From: Myxococcota bacterium | Lineage (GTDB): Bacteria > Myxococcota_A > Bradymonadia > Bradymonadales > GCA-2716585 | Length of the DNA stretch: 42,806 nt | Direction: 5' to 3' | NCBI GenBank assembly: GCA_963169075.1 | Contig: CAUJGC010000403.1 | Coordinates: 1-42,806 of the forward strand | Shown here: positions 1 through 8,636 of the stretch, in pieces | Numbering within the stretch: the first letter of the stretch is position 1 | How the letters are laid out: the number at the start of each line of letters is the position of its first letter | Translations under genes and position numbers: made by a program | The notes under the pieces: generated by a model | The model's input: the letters and a program-made list of their open reading frames with translations, nothing else | The model's database searches: none | What the model was told of the DNA's origin: nothing

Positions 1-42
1 AATAAATGCACGAGATTTATATATAAATCTCGTGCATTTATT
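1..42. terminator. Perfect 42-bp palindrome, probable terminator of the 114-806 gene
   Basis: The first 42 bases read identically on both strands, forming an A/T-flanked hairpin with a GCACGAG/CTCGTGC core. It lies about 70 bp beyond the stop of the minus-strand gene at 114-806, so it is best read as a rho-independent, probably bidirectional terminator. The window begins exactly at its edge, so what lies on the other side cannot be seen. Confidence 0.65.
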
Positions 43-113
43 CTTGGGGAGGACGCCCGGGGCGCCTCCCGCGGCTGGGGGCGCAGCCCCCAGCCCCCCC
101 CGCTCACCCAGGC

Positions 114-806
114 TCACCGCGCGCAGCCCACCACCTCCTCCAGGATCGCCTTCGCAGACGACTTCGCCTGCCCCTTCGGCAGGATCACCGCCAGCACGCT
201 CTGCTTGTCCCGCCCCAGCTCCGCCGACGCGTTCCCCTGCGACCCCAGCCGCCCCTGAAGCTGCGCCGCAGACGCCGGGTTCTTGTACCAGTACGACGCC
301 ACCACCGCCTGACGACCCTCCTGCGTCGCCTCATAGACCAGGATCCGGTAGCCCTCGCCTTCCTTCGCCTTCGGCTCCCCGAAGGTCCACCCCGAGGCCC
401 GGAGCAGGATCTCCACGCTCTCCTGGCCCAGCGCCTCAAACGGCGCGTGCGCCTTGCACCCCGCGATCGTCGGCGGACCCGGCTCCAGCGTCGGGGAGCT
501 TGACGACGCGACCGCGGACCCGCCGCCCTCCGCGCCACGCAGCTTGTCCTCGACGCTCCGCGCACCGCCCGCCTCCTCCTTCCCCGGCGTCCCCTTCACC
601 TTGTCCTTGTCCTTCCCCTTCGCCTCGTCGCCCGCCGCAGCCTTCACCTTGACGCAGACCTGCGCCTTCGGCACGCAGCGATCATTGCACGCCTTCTCCC
701 CCTTGGCGCACTTCGGCTCCGCAGACACCAGCGACGAGCCCAACACCAGCCCGCACATCACGCCACACACCCATACACCTGCCACCCCAAGACGCTGACG
801 TCTCAT
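114..806 (-). CDS. Secreted hypothetical protein, Cys- and Lys-rich N-terminus
   Basis: The protein has 230 residues. It starts with an Arg-rich n-region and a hydrophobic segment (about residues 7-29) ending near SLVSA, a probable Sec signal peptide. Then comes a short Cys-rich stretch (CAKGEKACNDRCVP, with another CV pair), a Lys/Asp/Gly-rich linker (about 52-100), and a compact C-terminal domain (about 115-230) with one Cys near its start and one near its end that could form a disulfide. The start is supported by an AGGTGAG-type ribosome site immediately upstream. I do not recognise the family. It is predicted to act in the periplasm or outside the cell. It is divergent from the RNase E gene. 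Confidence 0.7.
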   Translation of the reverse strand: MRRQRLGVAGVWVCGVMCGLVLGSSLVSAEPKCAKGEKACNDRCVPKAQVCVKVKAAAGDEAKGKDKDKVKGTPGKEEAGGARSVEDKLRGAEGGGSAVASSSSPTLEPGPPTIAGCKAHAPFEALGQESVEILLRASGWTFGEPKAKEGEGYRILVYEATQEGRQAVVASYWYKNPASAAQLQGRLGSQGNASAELGRDKQSVLAVILPKGQAKSSAKAILEEVVGCAR

Positions 807-951
807 CTCACCTCCCTCCGTTGCAGCTCAGGCACGGGACGCCTCGATCCGGCTCCACGCCGCTCCCATGCGGCTGCCTGGTGTCCGACCAGCATACAAC
901 GGTCGCTCCCGCAGCGTCTATGCCCAACGCCCTGACGCCTCGGTGCATTAT

Positions 952-981
952 TTGATTGTGGCGGGAGCCCGCCTGTATTAT
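952..981 (+). promoter_or_regulatory. Candidate sigma-70 promoter for the RNase E gene
   Basis: TTGATT (952-957) and TATTAT (976-981) are separated by 18 bp inside a local A/T-rich patch in otherwise very GC-rich DNA. It points toward the RNase E gene and would give a start near 988, about 460 nt before the start codon. It is a motif match only. Confidence 0.5.
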
Positions 982-1448
982 AGGTGGTGCCTACGGGTCT
1001 AGAGCGTGCTCGCGTGGAGAACCTCCCGCGCACCTCCAACCCCAGCGGCCGATCAGCGCATGGCTGATCCCCGCGCCGTGGGCGTCCCCTCCAGCCTCTC
1101 GCGTAGCCTGGAGCGGAGCTTGTCTAGCGCCCACAACGCTCAGGCGTTGATGAGGCTCCGCCTCGCGCGCCGAACCTGAGGCCCCTCTCCTTCTGCGAGA
1201 CGCTCCTCGGGCAGCTCCCCAGACCTGGGCCCTCTCCGCTGAGCGCGCGACCTCACCAGGCCGCGCGCACCCAAGCCCGAGGCCCGTCTCAGCTCGCCCG
1301 ATCCGCTCGCCGCTTGGCTGATGCCCACGCTCGGCGTACACCTCCTGGGTGCATCGCTCTACACAACCCCTCAGCGCCCCAACACAGGCCGATCCCGGCG
1401 ACGCGAGCCGGTCCGATCGCCGGGCGCGTCGCAACATCAGGTGATCCC
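982..1448 (+). promoter_or_regulatory. Long presumed 5' leader of the RNase E gene
   Basis: This stretch of about 470 bases has no convincing gene on either strand. It contains small inverted repeats: GATCAGC/GCTGATC at 1051-1069, and CCGGC/GCCGG just upstream of the coding start. Escherichia coli rne also has a long, structured leader through which RNase E degrades its own message. The same role here is inference from length and position only. Confidence 0.35.
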
Positions 1449-4400
1449 TTGACCCGTAAGATGCTCATCAACGCGCAGCGCCCCGAAGAGCTGCGCGTCG
1501 CCATCATCGAAGATGGCCGCCTCGAGAACTACCAGACCGAGGTCGCCCAGGCCGACCTCTGCCGCGGCAACATCTACCGCGGCGTCGTCGCCAACGTCGA
1601 GCCCAGCCTCAACGCCGCCTTCATCGAGTTCGGCGCCGACCGGCACGGCTTCCTCGCCGCCCACGACGTCGTCGAGCAGGCGTGGCACAAGACCCCCTCC
1701 GACAAGCGCCACCCGCGCATCGACCAGATCCTCCAGCGCGGCAAGCCCATCACCGTCCAGGTCACCAAGGACGCCATGGGCTCCAAGGGCGCCACCCTCA
1801 CCACCAACCTCTCCATCGCAGGCCGCTACCTCGTCCTCACCCCGATGGACAGCTCCCGCGGCGTCTCCCGCAAGATCGAAGACGAGGCCCGCGACGACCT
1901 CCGCGCCAAGGTCCGCGAGCTGGAGCTGCCCCCCGGCGTGGGCTGCATCATCCGCACCAACGGCATCGACCAGAGCAAGCTCGCGCTCACCCGCGACCTC
2001 CAGATGCTCCTCCGCCTCTGGCAGCGCATCGACGAGCAGTCCAACCAGCAGGGCGGCGGCACCCGCCTCCTCTATAATGATCAGGACCTCGTCCTCCAGA
2101 CCATCCGCGACTACCTCGACGCCGGCATCGACGAGCTGATCATCGACGACGCCCGCGCCCTCGCCAAGGCCACCGCCTACATCGAGGCCGTCATGCCGCG
2201 GACCAAGCTCCGCGTCACCCACTACACCCAGCGCCTCCCCCTCTTCTCCCGCTACAACCTCGAGCCCCAGATCGACGGCATCTACAGCCGCGTCGTCCGG
2301 CTCCCCTCCGGCGGCTCCATCGTCATCGACGCCACCGAGGCCCTCACCAGCGTCGACGTCAACTCTGGCAAGTCCACCGGCGCGCGCTCCCAGGAGGAGA
2401 CGGCCTACAACACCAACCTGGAGGCCGCCCGCGAGGTCGCCAGGCAGCTCCGCCTCCGCGACATCGGCGGCCTCATCGTCGTGGACTTCATCGACATGCG
2501 CTCGCGCAAGTACCAGCGCGACGTCGAGCGGGCCCTCCGCGAGGCCATGAAGCTCGACAAGGCCCGCACCCGCGCCGACCGGATCAGCGAGAACGGCCTG
2601 CTGGAGATCAACCGCCAGCGCATCAAGCAGGCCCTCCAGCTCCAGACCCACCGCCCCTGCCCCACCTGCAACGGGGTCGGGCGCATCGCCAGCCCCGAGT
2701 TCGTCGGCCTCAACCTCCTGCGCCGCATCGAGGCCCGCGCCGCCATCGGCGGCGTCGAGCGCGTCACCATCTCCCTCCACCCCGAGCTGGCCGACGCCAT
2801 CCAGAACTCCCGCCGCCGCGAGCTCTACGAGCTGGAGCAGGAGTTCGGCATCCACATCGAGGTCGTCTCCTCCGCCAAGCTCCACCGCTCGGACGAGGAG
2901 ATCCAGTGGCACCTCGGCCACTCCCGCCTCCGCACCTACATCCCCAAGGCGCAGCAGAACGAGCTCCTGCCGCCGCCCCTCCCCGGCCCCTCCAGCCTCG
3001 ACCCTGAGTTCGCCGTCGCCTTCCGGCGCGTCGATGACGACGACGACGACGTCGTCGCCGCCTCCTCCCCGCCCCCCAGCCCCGACGACGACAGCGACGG
3101 CGGGCGTGGACGCCGACGCCGACGCGGCGGGCGCCGACGCCGACGCGGCGAGGACGCCGAGGTGGACGCCAGCGCCGATCTCGTCCAGCAGCGCCTGGAG
3201 GCCAGCCTCCAGGCCGACCTGGACGACGACGACAGCGACGACGAGGACGACGACGACGCGCGCTCCAGCGAGCGCCTCCCCCGCGGCGCCGAGCGCACCC
3301 GACGCCCCGAGGACGACCTCGACACCGCCGCCCCCCAGGGCGAGGACGGCGAGGGCGGCGAGGGCGGGCGACGACGCCGGAACCGCCGGCGGCGAGGGCG
3401 CGGCCGCGACCGCGGGCGCCAGGACGGCGCCGAGGTGATCGACGGCGACGAGGTGGACGGCGACGAGGCGGACACCGCCGAGGAGCCCACCCCGGCCCCG
3501 GCCCCGGTCCCGGCCCTTCGGGCGACCCCGGCCAGCCCCGACACCCCGGCGGTGCTCAAGCGACCGGCGCGCGCCAACGCGGCAGCGGCGGCCGCCAGCG
3601 CGACCCTCGGCACCTCCCGCCTGCGGCGCGCCGAGCGCTTCACCGGCGAGGCGGACGCGGGCAACGACCGCCGACGCGGCCGACGCCGCGGTCGACGCGG
3701 CGACGAGGTCGAGCTGGAGGCCGAGGCTGAGGCTGAGCTGGAGCTGGAGGCCGAGGCCGCGGCCCCCGCCGACGCAGAGATCGAGGCGGTCCCCACCGCC
3801 GCGACCGCAGCGCCCCAGGCCGAGGACGCCGAGGCCGCCGCGGCCGAAGCCGCCGACGCCAGCGGCGAAGGGGACGAGGGCGGCCGTCGCCGCCGTCGTC
3901 GCCGCCGCCGCGGTCGCGGCCGCGGCCGCAGCGCCGAGGCGGCGGCTGCCGCCGAGGATCTCGCGGACGACGGAGACGAGGACGACACCGACGACGCCCC
4001 GGCGCCGCAGGCGGCTCCGGCCCCCCAGGCTGCCCCGGCGCCGCAGGCCCCCCCGGTCGCAGCGGACGAGGAGGAGGAGGAGCATACGCCTCGGCGCGGA
4101 CGTCGCCGTCGCGGCGCCTCCGTCACCCCGCCCCGCCCGGTGACCGTCGAGGCGCCGGTCGCTCCGGCTCGCGCTGCGGCTCCGGCTCCGGCGGCTCCGG
4201 CTCCGGCTGCGCCTGCTCCTGCTGCGCCCGCTCCTGCCGCCCCGGCGCCCACCCCTGCCGCTCCGGCGGCGGAGGAGGCCGGTTCGACAGCGGGGCGGCG
4301 TCGCCGCGGCGGACGCATGAAGCCCGCCGCCGAGGCACCTGCCGAGGCGCCTGCTGAGGTCGTCGCGGAGGCCCCTGCCGAAGCCCCCCAGGAGGCCCAG

Positions 4401-5015
4401 GAGGCCCCCCAGGAGGCCCCGGAGGCTGCGGTGACCCCTGAGGTCGCACCGGAGCCCGAGGCCGCACCGGAGCCCGCCAAGGCCCCTCGGCGCGGTCGCC
4501 GCAAGGCGGCCTCCAAGGCGCCGGCTGCCGAGGCGGCCCCGGCGGAGGCCCCCGCGCCTCCCGTCGAGGCGCCCAGCGAGCCTGCCCCCGAAGCGGCCGC
4601 CCCGGCCCCTGAGGAGGTGAAGGCCCCCAAGGCGTCCTCACGCAAGGCGCCCGCCTCCCGCAAGAAGGCCGCCGAGCCTCCTGCCGAGGCAGCGCCCGCA
4701 GCGGAGGTCACCGCCCCCGAAGCGGCCGCCCCGGCCCCCGAGGAGGTGAAGGCCCCCAAGGCGTCCTCACGCAAGGCGTCCTCACGCAAGAAAGCCGCCG
4801 AGCCCCCTGCGGAGGAGGTCACCGCCCCCACCGAGGTGATCGCAGCCGAGGAGGCCGCCCCGGCCAAGCCGCGCCGCGCCTCCTCGCGCAAGAAAGCCGC
4901 CGAGGCCCCCGAGGCGATCACCCCGGCCCCCGCCGAGGAGCCCCCGGCTCCCGAGGAGGCCCCCAAGAAGACCCGCAAGGCGCCCGCTCGCAAGAAGAGC
5001 GCCGCCGACGCGTGA
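1449..5015 (+). CDS. rne: Ribonuclease E (RNase E/G family) with very long disordered tail
   Basis: This is an endoribonuclease for mRNA decay and rRNA/tRNA processing, 1188 residues. An S1 RNA-binding domain lies at about residues 38-125, followed by the RNase E/G catalytic core to about residue 500. From the TTG start, the catalytic metal-binding aspartates in SVDVNSG and VVDFIDM fall at 303 and 346, and the zinc-link CPTC cysteines at 404 and 407, the same numbers as in E. coli RNase E. The TTG is chosen because AGGTGA lies 4 bases upstream; ATG at 1461 is the alternative. Residues ~510-1188 are low-complexity: acidic blocks, Arg-rich RRGRRRR blocks, then Ala/Pro/Glu and SRKKAAE-like repeats. 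These presumably bind RNA or degradosome partners, as known for other RNase E tails. Followed by a hairpin and rpsD. Confidence 0.95.
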   Translation: MTRKMLINAQRPEELRVAIIEDGRLENYQTEVAQADLCRGNIYRGVVANVEPSLNAAFIEFGADRHGFLAAHDVVEQAWHKTPSDKRHPRIDQILQRGKPITVQVTKDAMGSKGATLTTNLSIAGRYLVLTPMDSSRGVSRKIEDEARDDLRAKVRELELPPGVGCIIRTNGIDQSKLALTRDLQMLLRLWQRIDEQSNQQGGGTRLLYNDQDLVLQTIRDYLDAGIDELIIDDARALAKATAYIEAVMPRTKLRVTHYTQRLPLFSRYNLEPQIDGIYSRVVRLPSGGSIVIDATEALTSVDVNSGKSTGARSQEETAYNTNLEAAREVARQLRLRDIGGLIVVDFIDMRSRKYQRDVERALREAMKLDKARTRADRISENGLLEINRQRIKQALQLQTHRPCPTCNGVGRIASPEFVGLNLLRRIEARAAIGGVERVTISLHPELADAIQNSRRRELYELEQEFGIHIEVVSSAKLHRSDEEIQWHLGHSRLRTYIPKAQQNELLPPPLPGPSSLDPEFAVAFRRVDDDDDDVVAASSPPPSPDDDSDGGRGRRRRRGGRRRRRGEDAEVDASADLVQQRLEASLQADLDDDDSDDEDDDDARSSERLPRGAERTRRPEDDLDTAAPQGEDGEGGEGGRRRRNRRRRGRGRDRGRQDGAEVIDGDEVDGDEADTAEEPTPAPAPVPALRATPASPDTPAVLKRPARANAAAAAASATLGTSRLRRAERFTGEADAGNDRRRGRRRGRRGDEVELEAEAEAELELEAEAAAPADAEIEAVPTAATAAPQAEDAEAAAAEAADASGEGDEGGRRRRRRRRRGRGRGRSAEAAAAAEDLADDGDEDDTDDAPAPQAAPAPQAAPAPQAPPVAADEEEEEHTPRRGRRRRGASVTPPRPVTVEAPVAPARAAAPAPAAPAPAAPAPAAPAPAAPAPTPAAPAAEEAGSTAGRRRRGGRMKPAAEAPAEAPAEVVAEAPAEAPQEAQEAPQEAPEAAVTPEVAPEPEAAPEPAKAPRRGRRKAASKAPAAEAAPAEAPAPPVEAPSEPAPEAAAPAPEEVKAPKASSRKAPASRKKAAEPPAEAAPAAEVTAPEAAAPAPEEVKAPKASSRKASSRKKAAEPPAEEVTAPTEVIAAEEAAPAKPRRASSRKKAAEAPEAITPAPAEEPPAPEEAPKKTRKAPARKKSAADA

Positions 5016-5021
5016 CGGGCG

Positions 5022-5051
5022 CGGGCGCCCCTCCCCAGCGTGGGGCGCCCG
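5022..5051 (+). terminator. GC-rich hairpin after the RNase E gene
   Basis: Ten base pairs (GGGCGCCCC against GGGGCGCCC, plus a closing pair) enclose a 10-base loop, starting 7 bases after the stop codon. There is no T tract, so it may act as an mRNA 3' stabiliser or a weak terminator. Confidence 0.5.
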
Positions 5052-5198
5052 TCGCCGCGGATCTTCGCCCCACTTTGGACTTGCGTTCGCCCCCTGAGTG
5101 GGGCATACCTTCCGACCGCTCATCGGGCGCGGAGAGAGAGCCCTCCCTCCGTGGCTGCGTCACCAGGAAGCGAGCTGGCCGCGGCCCTCGGCCTGAGC

Positions 5199-5238
5199 GC
5201 CCCCTCGGGGGCTTTGAGAAACTCCGGGCTTCGCCCGG
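5199..5238 (+). promoter_or_regulatory. Two hairpins in the rpsD leader
   Basis: Two tight GC hairpins (GCCCCC/GGGGGC at 5199-5212 and CCGGGC-TTC-GCCCGG at 5224-5238) sit directly before the AGGAG ribosome site of rpsD. In other bacteria uS4 represses its own translation by binding a structured leader. A similar function here is inference. The short loops could also simply insulate the ribosome site. Confidence 0.35.
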
Positions 5239-5258
5239 CCATCCCATGTGAGGAGAAC

Positions 5259-5882
5259 ATGTCTCGCTATACCGGTCCCCGCGTCAAGCTCCTGCGTCGC
5301 CTCGGCGGCGTCGATCTCCCCGGCCTCACCCGCAAGATGAAGTGGGTCAGCAACCGCCCCTTCCCCCCCGGCCAGCACGGCCGCAACATGCGGCTCAAGA
5401 AGTCTGACTACCGCGTCCGCCTTGAGGAGAAGCAGAAGGTCCGCTTCTACTACGGCCTCCGCGAGCGTCAGATCGTCCGCTACATGCGCCGCGCCGCCAA
5501 GAGCAAGGGCAACACCGGCGAGAACTTCCTCCGCTACCTCGAGAGCCGCCTCGACAACGTGGTCTTCCGTATGGGCCTCGCCCCCACGGTCCCCGCCGCG
5601 CGTCAGATGGTCAACCACGGCCACATCGCCGTCAACGGCCAGAAGGTCAACATCGCCTCCTACGAGATCCGCGCCAACGACGAGATCTCCGTCCGCGACC
5701 GCGAGCGCAGCCGCAAGCTCGGCGAGCTCTGGGCCGCCGAGCCCTCCCTCGCCCTCCCGGCCTGGCTGGAGTTCGACAAGAACGCCCTCAAGGGCCGCGT
5801 CCTCGACACCCCCAGCCGCGACCACCTGCCCTACGAGCTCAACGAGCAGCTCATCATCGAGTTCTACTCGCAGAAGGTCTAA
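5259..5882 (+). CDS. rpsD: 30S ribosomal protein uS4 (S4), zinc-free form
   Basis: This is a primary 16S rRNA-binding protein of the small subunit, 207 residues. The N-terminus MSRYTGPRVKLLRR lacks the four-cysteine zinc-binding pattern of the C+ type. An S4 RNA-binding domain lies around residues 95-160 (LDNVVFRMG, then AARQMVNHGHIAVNG). The start is fixed by AGGAG at 5251-5255; an upstream in-frame ATG would add unrelated sequence. It stands alone rather than beside rpsM, rpsK and rpoA, so the genome may carry a second rpsD in the alpha operon. C-/C+ pairs of this kind are known for several zinc-ribbon ribosomal proteins. Hairpins flank the gene on both sides, suggesting a monocistronic unit. 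Confidence 0.96.
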   Translation: MSRYTGPRVKLLRRLGGVDLPGLTRKMKWVSNRPFPPGQHGRNMRLKKSDYRVRLEEKQKVRFYYGLRERQIVRYMRRAAKSKGNTGENFLRYLESRLDNVVFRMGLAPTVPAARQMVNHGHIAVNGQKVNIASYEIRANDEISVRDRERSRKLGELWAAEPSLALPAWLEFDKNALKGRVLDTPSRDHLPYELNEQLIIEFYSQKV

Positions 5883-5902
5883 GGGCACCCCGCCAACACG
5901 GC

Positions 5903-5928
5903 TTCGAGCCCGCCAACACGGGCTCGAA
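5903..5928 (+). terminator. rpsD terminator-like hairpin
   Basis: A perfect 10-bp stem (TTCGAGCCCG/CGGGCTCGAA) with a 6-base loop begins 20 bases after the rpsD stop. The hairpin overlaps two direct copies of CCCGCCAACACGG spaced 20 bp apart (5889 and 5909). No T tract follows. Confidence 0.55.
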
Positions 5929-5996
5929 ACACCGCACGGCGACGCCTCACACCACCCGCTGACACACGCAGGTGTGACCGCAGGTGTGATCTGGCA

Positions 5997-6030
5997 ACAA
6001 CGCCCTTGGCCTTTCGGTCAAGGGCGTTGT
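5997..6030. terminator. Strong hairpin at the left edge of the defence island
   Basis: A 12-bp perfect stem (ACAACGCCCTTG/CAAGGGCGTTGT), extendable by three pairs including one G-T, has a TTTC loop. Two direct copies of CGCAGGTGTGA lie just upstream (about 5968-5990). It separates rpsD from hsdM and may be a terminator. No run of T follows, so a recombination or protein-binding site is also possible. The rest of 5929-6143 shows no gene and no convincing promoter. Confidence 0.45.
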
Positions 6031-6143
6031 AGCTTGGGGGCGAGGTTGAAAGGTCAGTGGGGTAGAGTGGGCGGGAGTTGCAGACAGCATGAGCCCTACA
6101 AGTTCAAAGGCACCGAGTCGCAAGCTACCAAGGAGCAACCCGA

Positions 6144-8636
6144 ATGGCGATCAAGAAGTCTGACCTCTACTCCTCACTTTGGGCGTCATGCGACGAGCTG
6201 CGCGGTGGTATGGATGCCAGCCAGTACAAGGACTACGTCCTGTTCATGCTGTTCATCAAGTACATCTCAGACAAGTATGGGAACAGCGATGACTTTGAGC
6301 CACCGGTTGTTATCCCGAAGGGCGCGAGCTTCAAAGACATGGTCGCCCTCAAGGGTAAGAGCGACATCGGCGACAAGATCAACACGCAGGTCATCCATCC
6401 TCTCATCGACGCCAACAGCCGCCTTGCTCGGGATGACTTCCCCGACTTCAACAACCCGAACATGCTGGGCGAAGGACAGGCGATGGTCGACCGCCTGTCG
6501 AACCTCATCGGCATCTTCCAGCGGCCCGAGCTCGACTTCTCGAAGAACCGGGCGGAGCACGACGACATCCTCGGTGACGCCTACGAGTATCTGATGAGGC
6601 ACTTCGCCACGCAGAGTGGCAAGAGCAAGGGCCAGTTCTACACGCCATCCGAGGTGAGCCGCATCATCGCCAAGGTCATCGGCATCTCGCCGAAGAACTC
6701 CATAGGGGCGACAACCGCCTACGACCCCACATGCGGGTCAGGCTCACTGCTCCTCAAGGTAGCGGCTGAAGCAGGGACGAACATCACACTTGAGGGACAG
6801 GAGAAGGACGTCATGACGGCGGGCCTTGCCCGTATGAACATGATCCTCCACGACTTCCCGACCGCGAACATCCTGACAGGTAACACCCTCGCTGCCCCAA
6901 AGTTCAAAGACGGGAACCAACTTCGGACCTATGACTACGTCGTCGCGAACCCTCCGTTTTCCGACAAAAACTGGACGGCGGGGCTGACCCTGCCCGCAGA
7001 CCCCTACAAAAGGTTCGGCTGGGGCGAGCCGCCTGCGAAGCAAGGTGACTACGCCTACCTCCTCCACATCATCCGCTCGATGAAGAGTACTGGTAAGGCC
7101 GCTTGCATCCTGCCCCACGGCGTCCTCTTCCGCGGAAACGCCGAGGCAGCGATTCGCCAGAAGCTGGTTCAGTCTGGGCTACTCAAGGGGATAATCGGCC
7201 TGCCCGCGAACCTCTTCTTCGGCACCGGCATTCCTGCGTGCATCCTAGTACTCGACAAGGAGAACGCCGCGAGCCGGAAGGGCGTGTTCATGATCGACGC
7301 CTCGAAGGGGTTCAAGAAGGACGGACCGAAAAATCGCCTCCGTGAGCAGGACCTCCATCGCATCGTTGACACCTTCGCGCAGGGCCTCGATGTCCCCCGC
7401 TTCGCCCGCATAGTGCCGATCGAGGAGATCGCCGACCCGAAGAACAACTATAACCTCAACCTTCCTCGCTATATCGATAGTACCGAGCCGGAAGATCTCC
7501 AAGATATCAACGCGCACCTGAGCGGCGGTATCCCGGCGCGCGATATCGATGCTCTTGAGCGTTACTGGAAGGTCCTCCCTGGGTTGAGGAAAGACCTGTT
7601 CGAGCCGACAGAACGCCCAGGGTACCAGCACCTCCGGATCCCGCTTGACGTAGTCCAGGACAAGATCCTCAACCACTCTGAGTTCATCGCCTATCAGTCG
7701 CGTGTGGTGGCGATCTTCGACACATGGCGGACGTCCACCGAGCCGCAGCTCCGCAGCTTCGCTCAAGGACACCAGCCGAAGGATCTCATTGAGCAGGTGT
7801 CCGAGTCCCTGCTGCACGCATTCGAGGCGGCGCCGCTCGTCGACTCCTATGACGTGTACCAGCGCCTTATGGACTATTGGTCGGAGTCGATGCAGGACGA
7901 CGCATACCTCGTCGCTGCTGACGGATGGCTGAAGGGTGCACAGCCCCGTGAGATCGTTCGGGTCAAGGACAAGAACAACAAGCTCGTCTGGCCGGAGCCG
8001 CACGACTACCTCCGCGGTACCAGGCGAGGCGCGAGGCGCTTCAAGTCCGACTTGGTGCCTGCGACGCTCCTCGTGGATCGCTACTTCGTCACCGAGCGCG
8101 ACGCTATCGCTGCGCTCGATGATGACTTGGCGACGATCGAGCAGCAGCTCGCCGAGCTGCTTGAGGAGCATGGTGGCGATGAGGGGCTGCTCAACGAGGT
8201 CATCGAAGGCGAGGACGACAAGCAGAAGATCACCAAGCCAGCAGTGAACGCCCGGCTCAAGGAGATTCAAGAGGACACTGCTTTCGATGACGAGCGAGAG
8301 GTGTTGCTCGCGTACGCGGAGTTGCTGAAGAAGCAGGACGCAACGAAGGCCAAGCGGAAGGCTTCAGAAGAAGCGCTCCACGCCAAGATCGACGGCAAGT
8401 ACCCCAAGCTCACCGAGCAGGAGGTTCAGGCGCTCGTCATCGAAGACAAGTGGCTCGCCCATCTGCGCCGGAGCGTCGAGGAGGAACTCGACCGCGTATC
8501 TCATCGACTCACCAACCGGATTCGACTGCTCGCCGCGCGCTACGCCACTCCCCTGCCGAGCCTGACGAAGGAAGTGGCGGATCTCGCAGCCCGCGTCGAG
8601 GAGCACCTCGCGAAGATGGGGGCGACATGGAACTGA
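6144..8636 (+). CDS. hsdM: Type I restriction-modification DNA methyltransferase subunit HsdM
   Basis: This N6-adenine methyltransferase subunit joins HsdS to methylate host DNA and joins HsdS and HsdR in the restriction complex. It has 830 residues. The HsdM N-terminal helical domain spans about 6-140. The AdoMet-binding motif DPTCGSGS starts at D194 and the catalytic NPPF motif at N269-F272. A long C-terminal extension (about 500-830) is helical and charged with likely coiled coils (about 665-780); the family often stops near 500 residues, but ~800-residue forms occur. AAGGAG precedes the ATG. The gene overlaps hsdS by 10 bp. Its GC content and codon use are visibly less extreme than the flanking rne and rpsD genes, consistent with acquisition by transfer. 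Confidence 0.95.
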   Translation: MAIKKSDLYSSLWASCDELRGGMDASQYKDYVLFMLFIKYISDKYGNSDDFEPPVVIPKGASFKDMVALKGKSDIGDKINTQVIHPLIDANSRLARDDFPDFNNPNMLGEGQAMVDRLSNLIGIFQRPELDFSKNRAEHDDILGDAYEYLMRHFATQSGKSKGQFYTPSEVSRIIAKVIGISPKNSIGATTAYDPTCGSGSLLLKVAAEAGTNITLEGQEKDVMTAGLARMNMILHDFPTANILTGNTLAAPKFKDGNQLRTYDYVVANPPFSDKNWTAGLTLPADPYKRFGWGEPPAKQGDYAYLLHIIRSMKSTGKAACILPHGVLFRGNAEAAIRQKLVQSGLLKGIIGLPANLFFGTGIPACILVLDKENAASRKGVFMIDASKGFKKDGPKNRLREQDLHRIVDTFAQGLDVPRFARIVPIEEIADPKNNYNLNLPRYIDSTEPEDLQDINAHLSGGIPARDIDALERYWKVLPGLRKDLFEPTERPGYQHLRIPLDVVQDKILNHSEFIAYQSRVVAIFDTWRTSTEPQLRSFAQGHQPKDLIEQVSESLLHAFEAAPLVDSYDVYQRLMDYWSESMQDDAYLVAADGWLKGAQPREIVRVKDKNNKLVWPEPHDYLRGTRRGARRFKSDLVPATLLVDRYFVTERDAIAALDDDLATIEQQLAELLEEHGGDEGLLNEVIEGEDDKQKITKPAVNARLKEIQEDTAFDDEREVLLAYAELLKKQDATKAKRKASEEALHAKIDGKYPKLTEQEVQALVIEDKWLAHLRRSVEEELDRVSHRLTNRIRLLAARYATPLPSLTKEVADLAARVEEHLAKMGATWN

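Noticed and set aside
1437-4085. Long open frame on the minus strand across rne
   Set aside because: It is antisense to the recognised RNase E gene, with Val/Gly/Ala-rich nonsense composition caused by high-GC codon bias.
5883-6143. tRNA gene or tRNA-type attachment site at the island border
   Set aside because: No cloverleaf or T-loop consensus can be found; only simple hairpins are visible.
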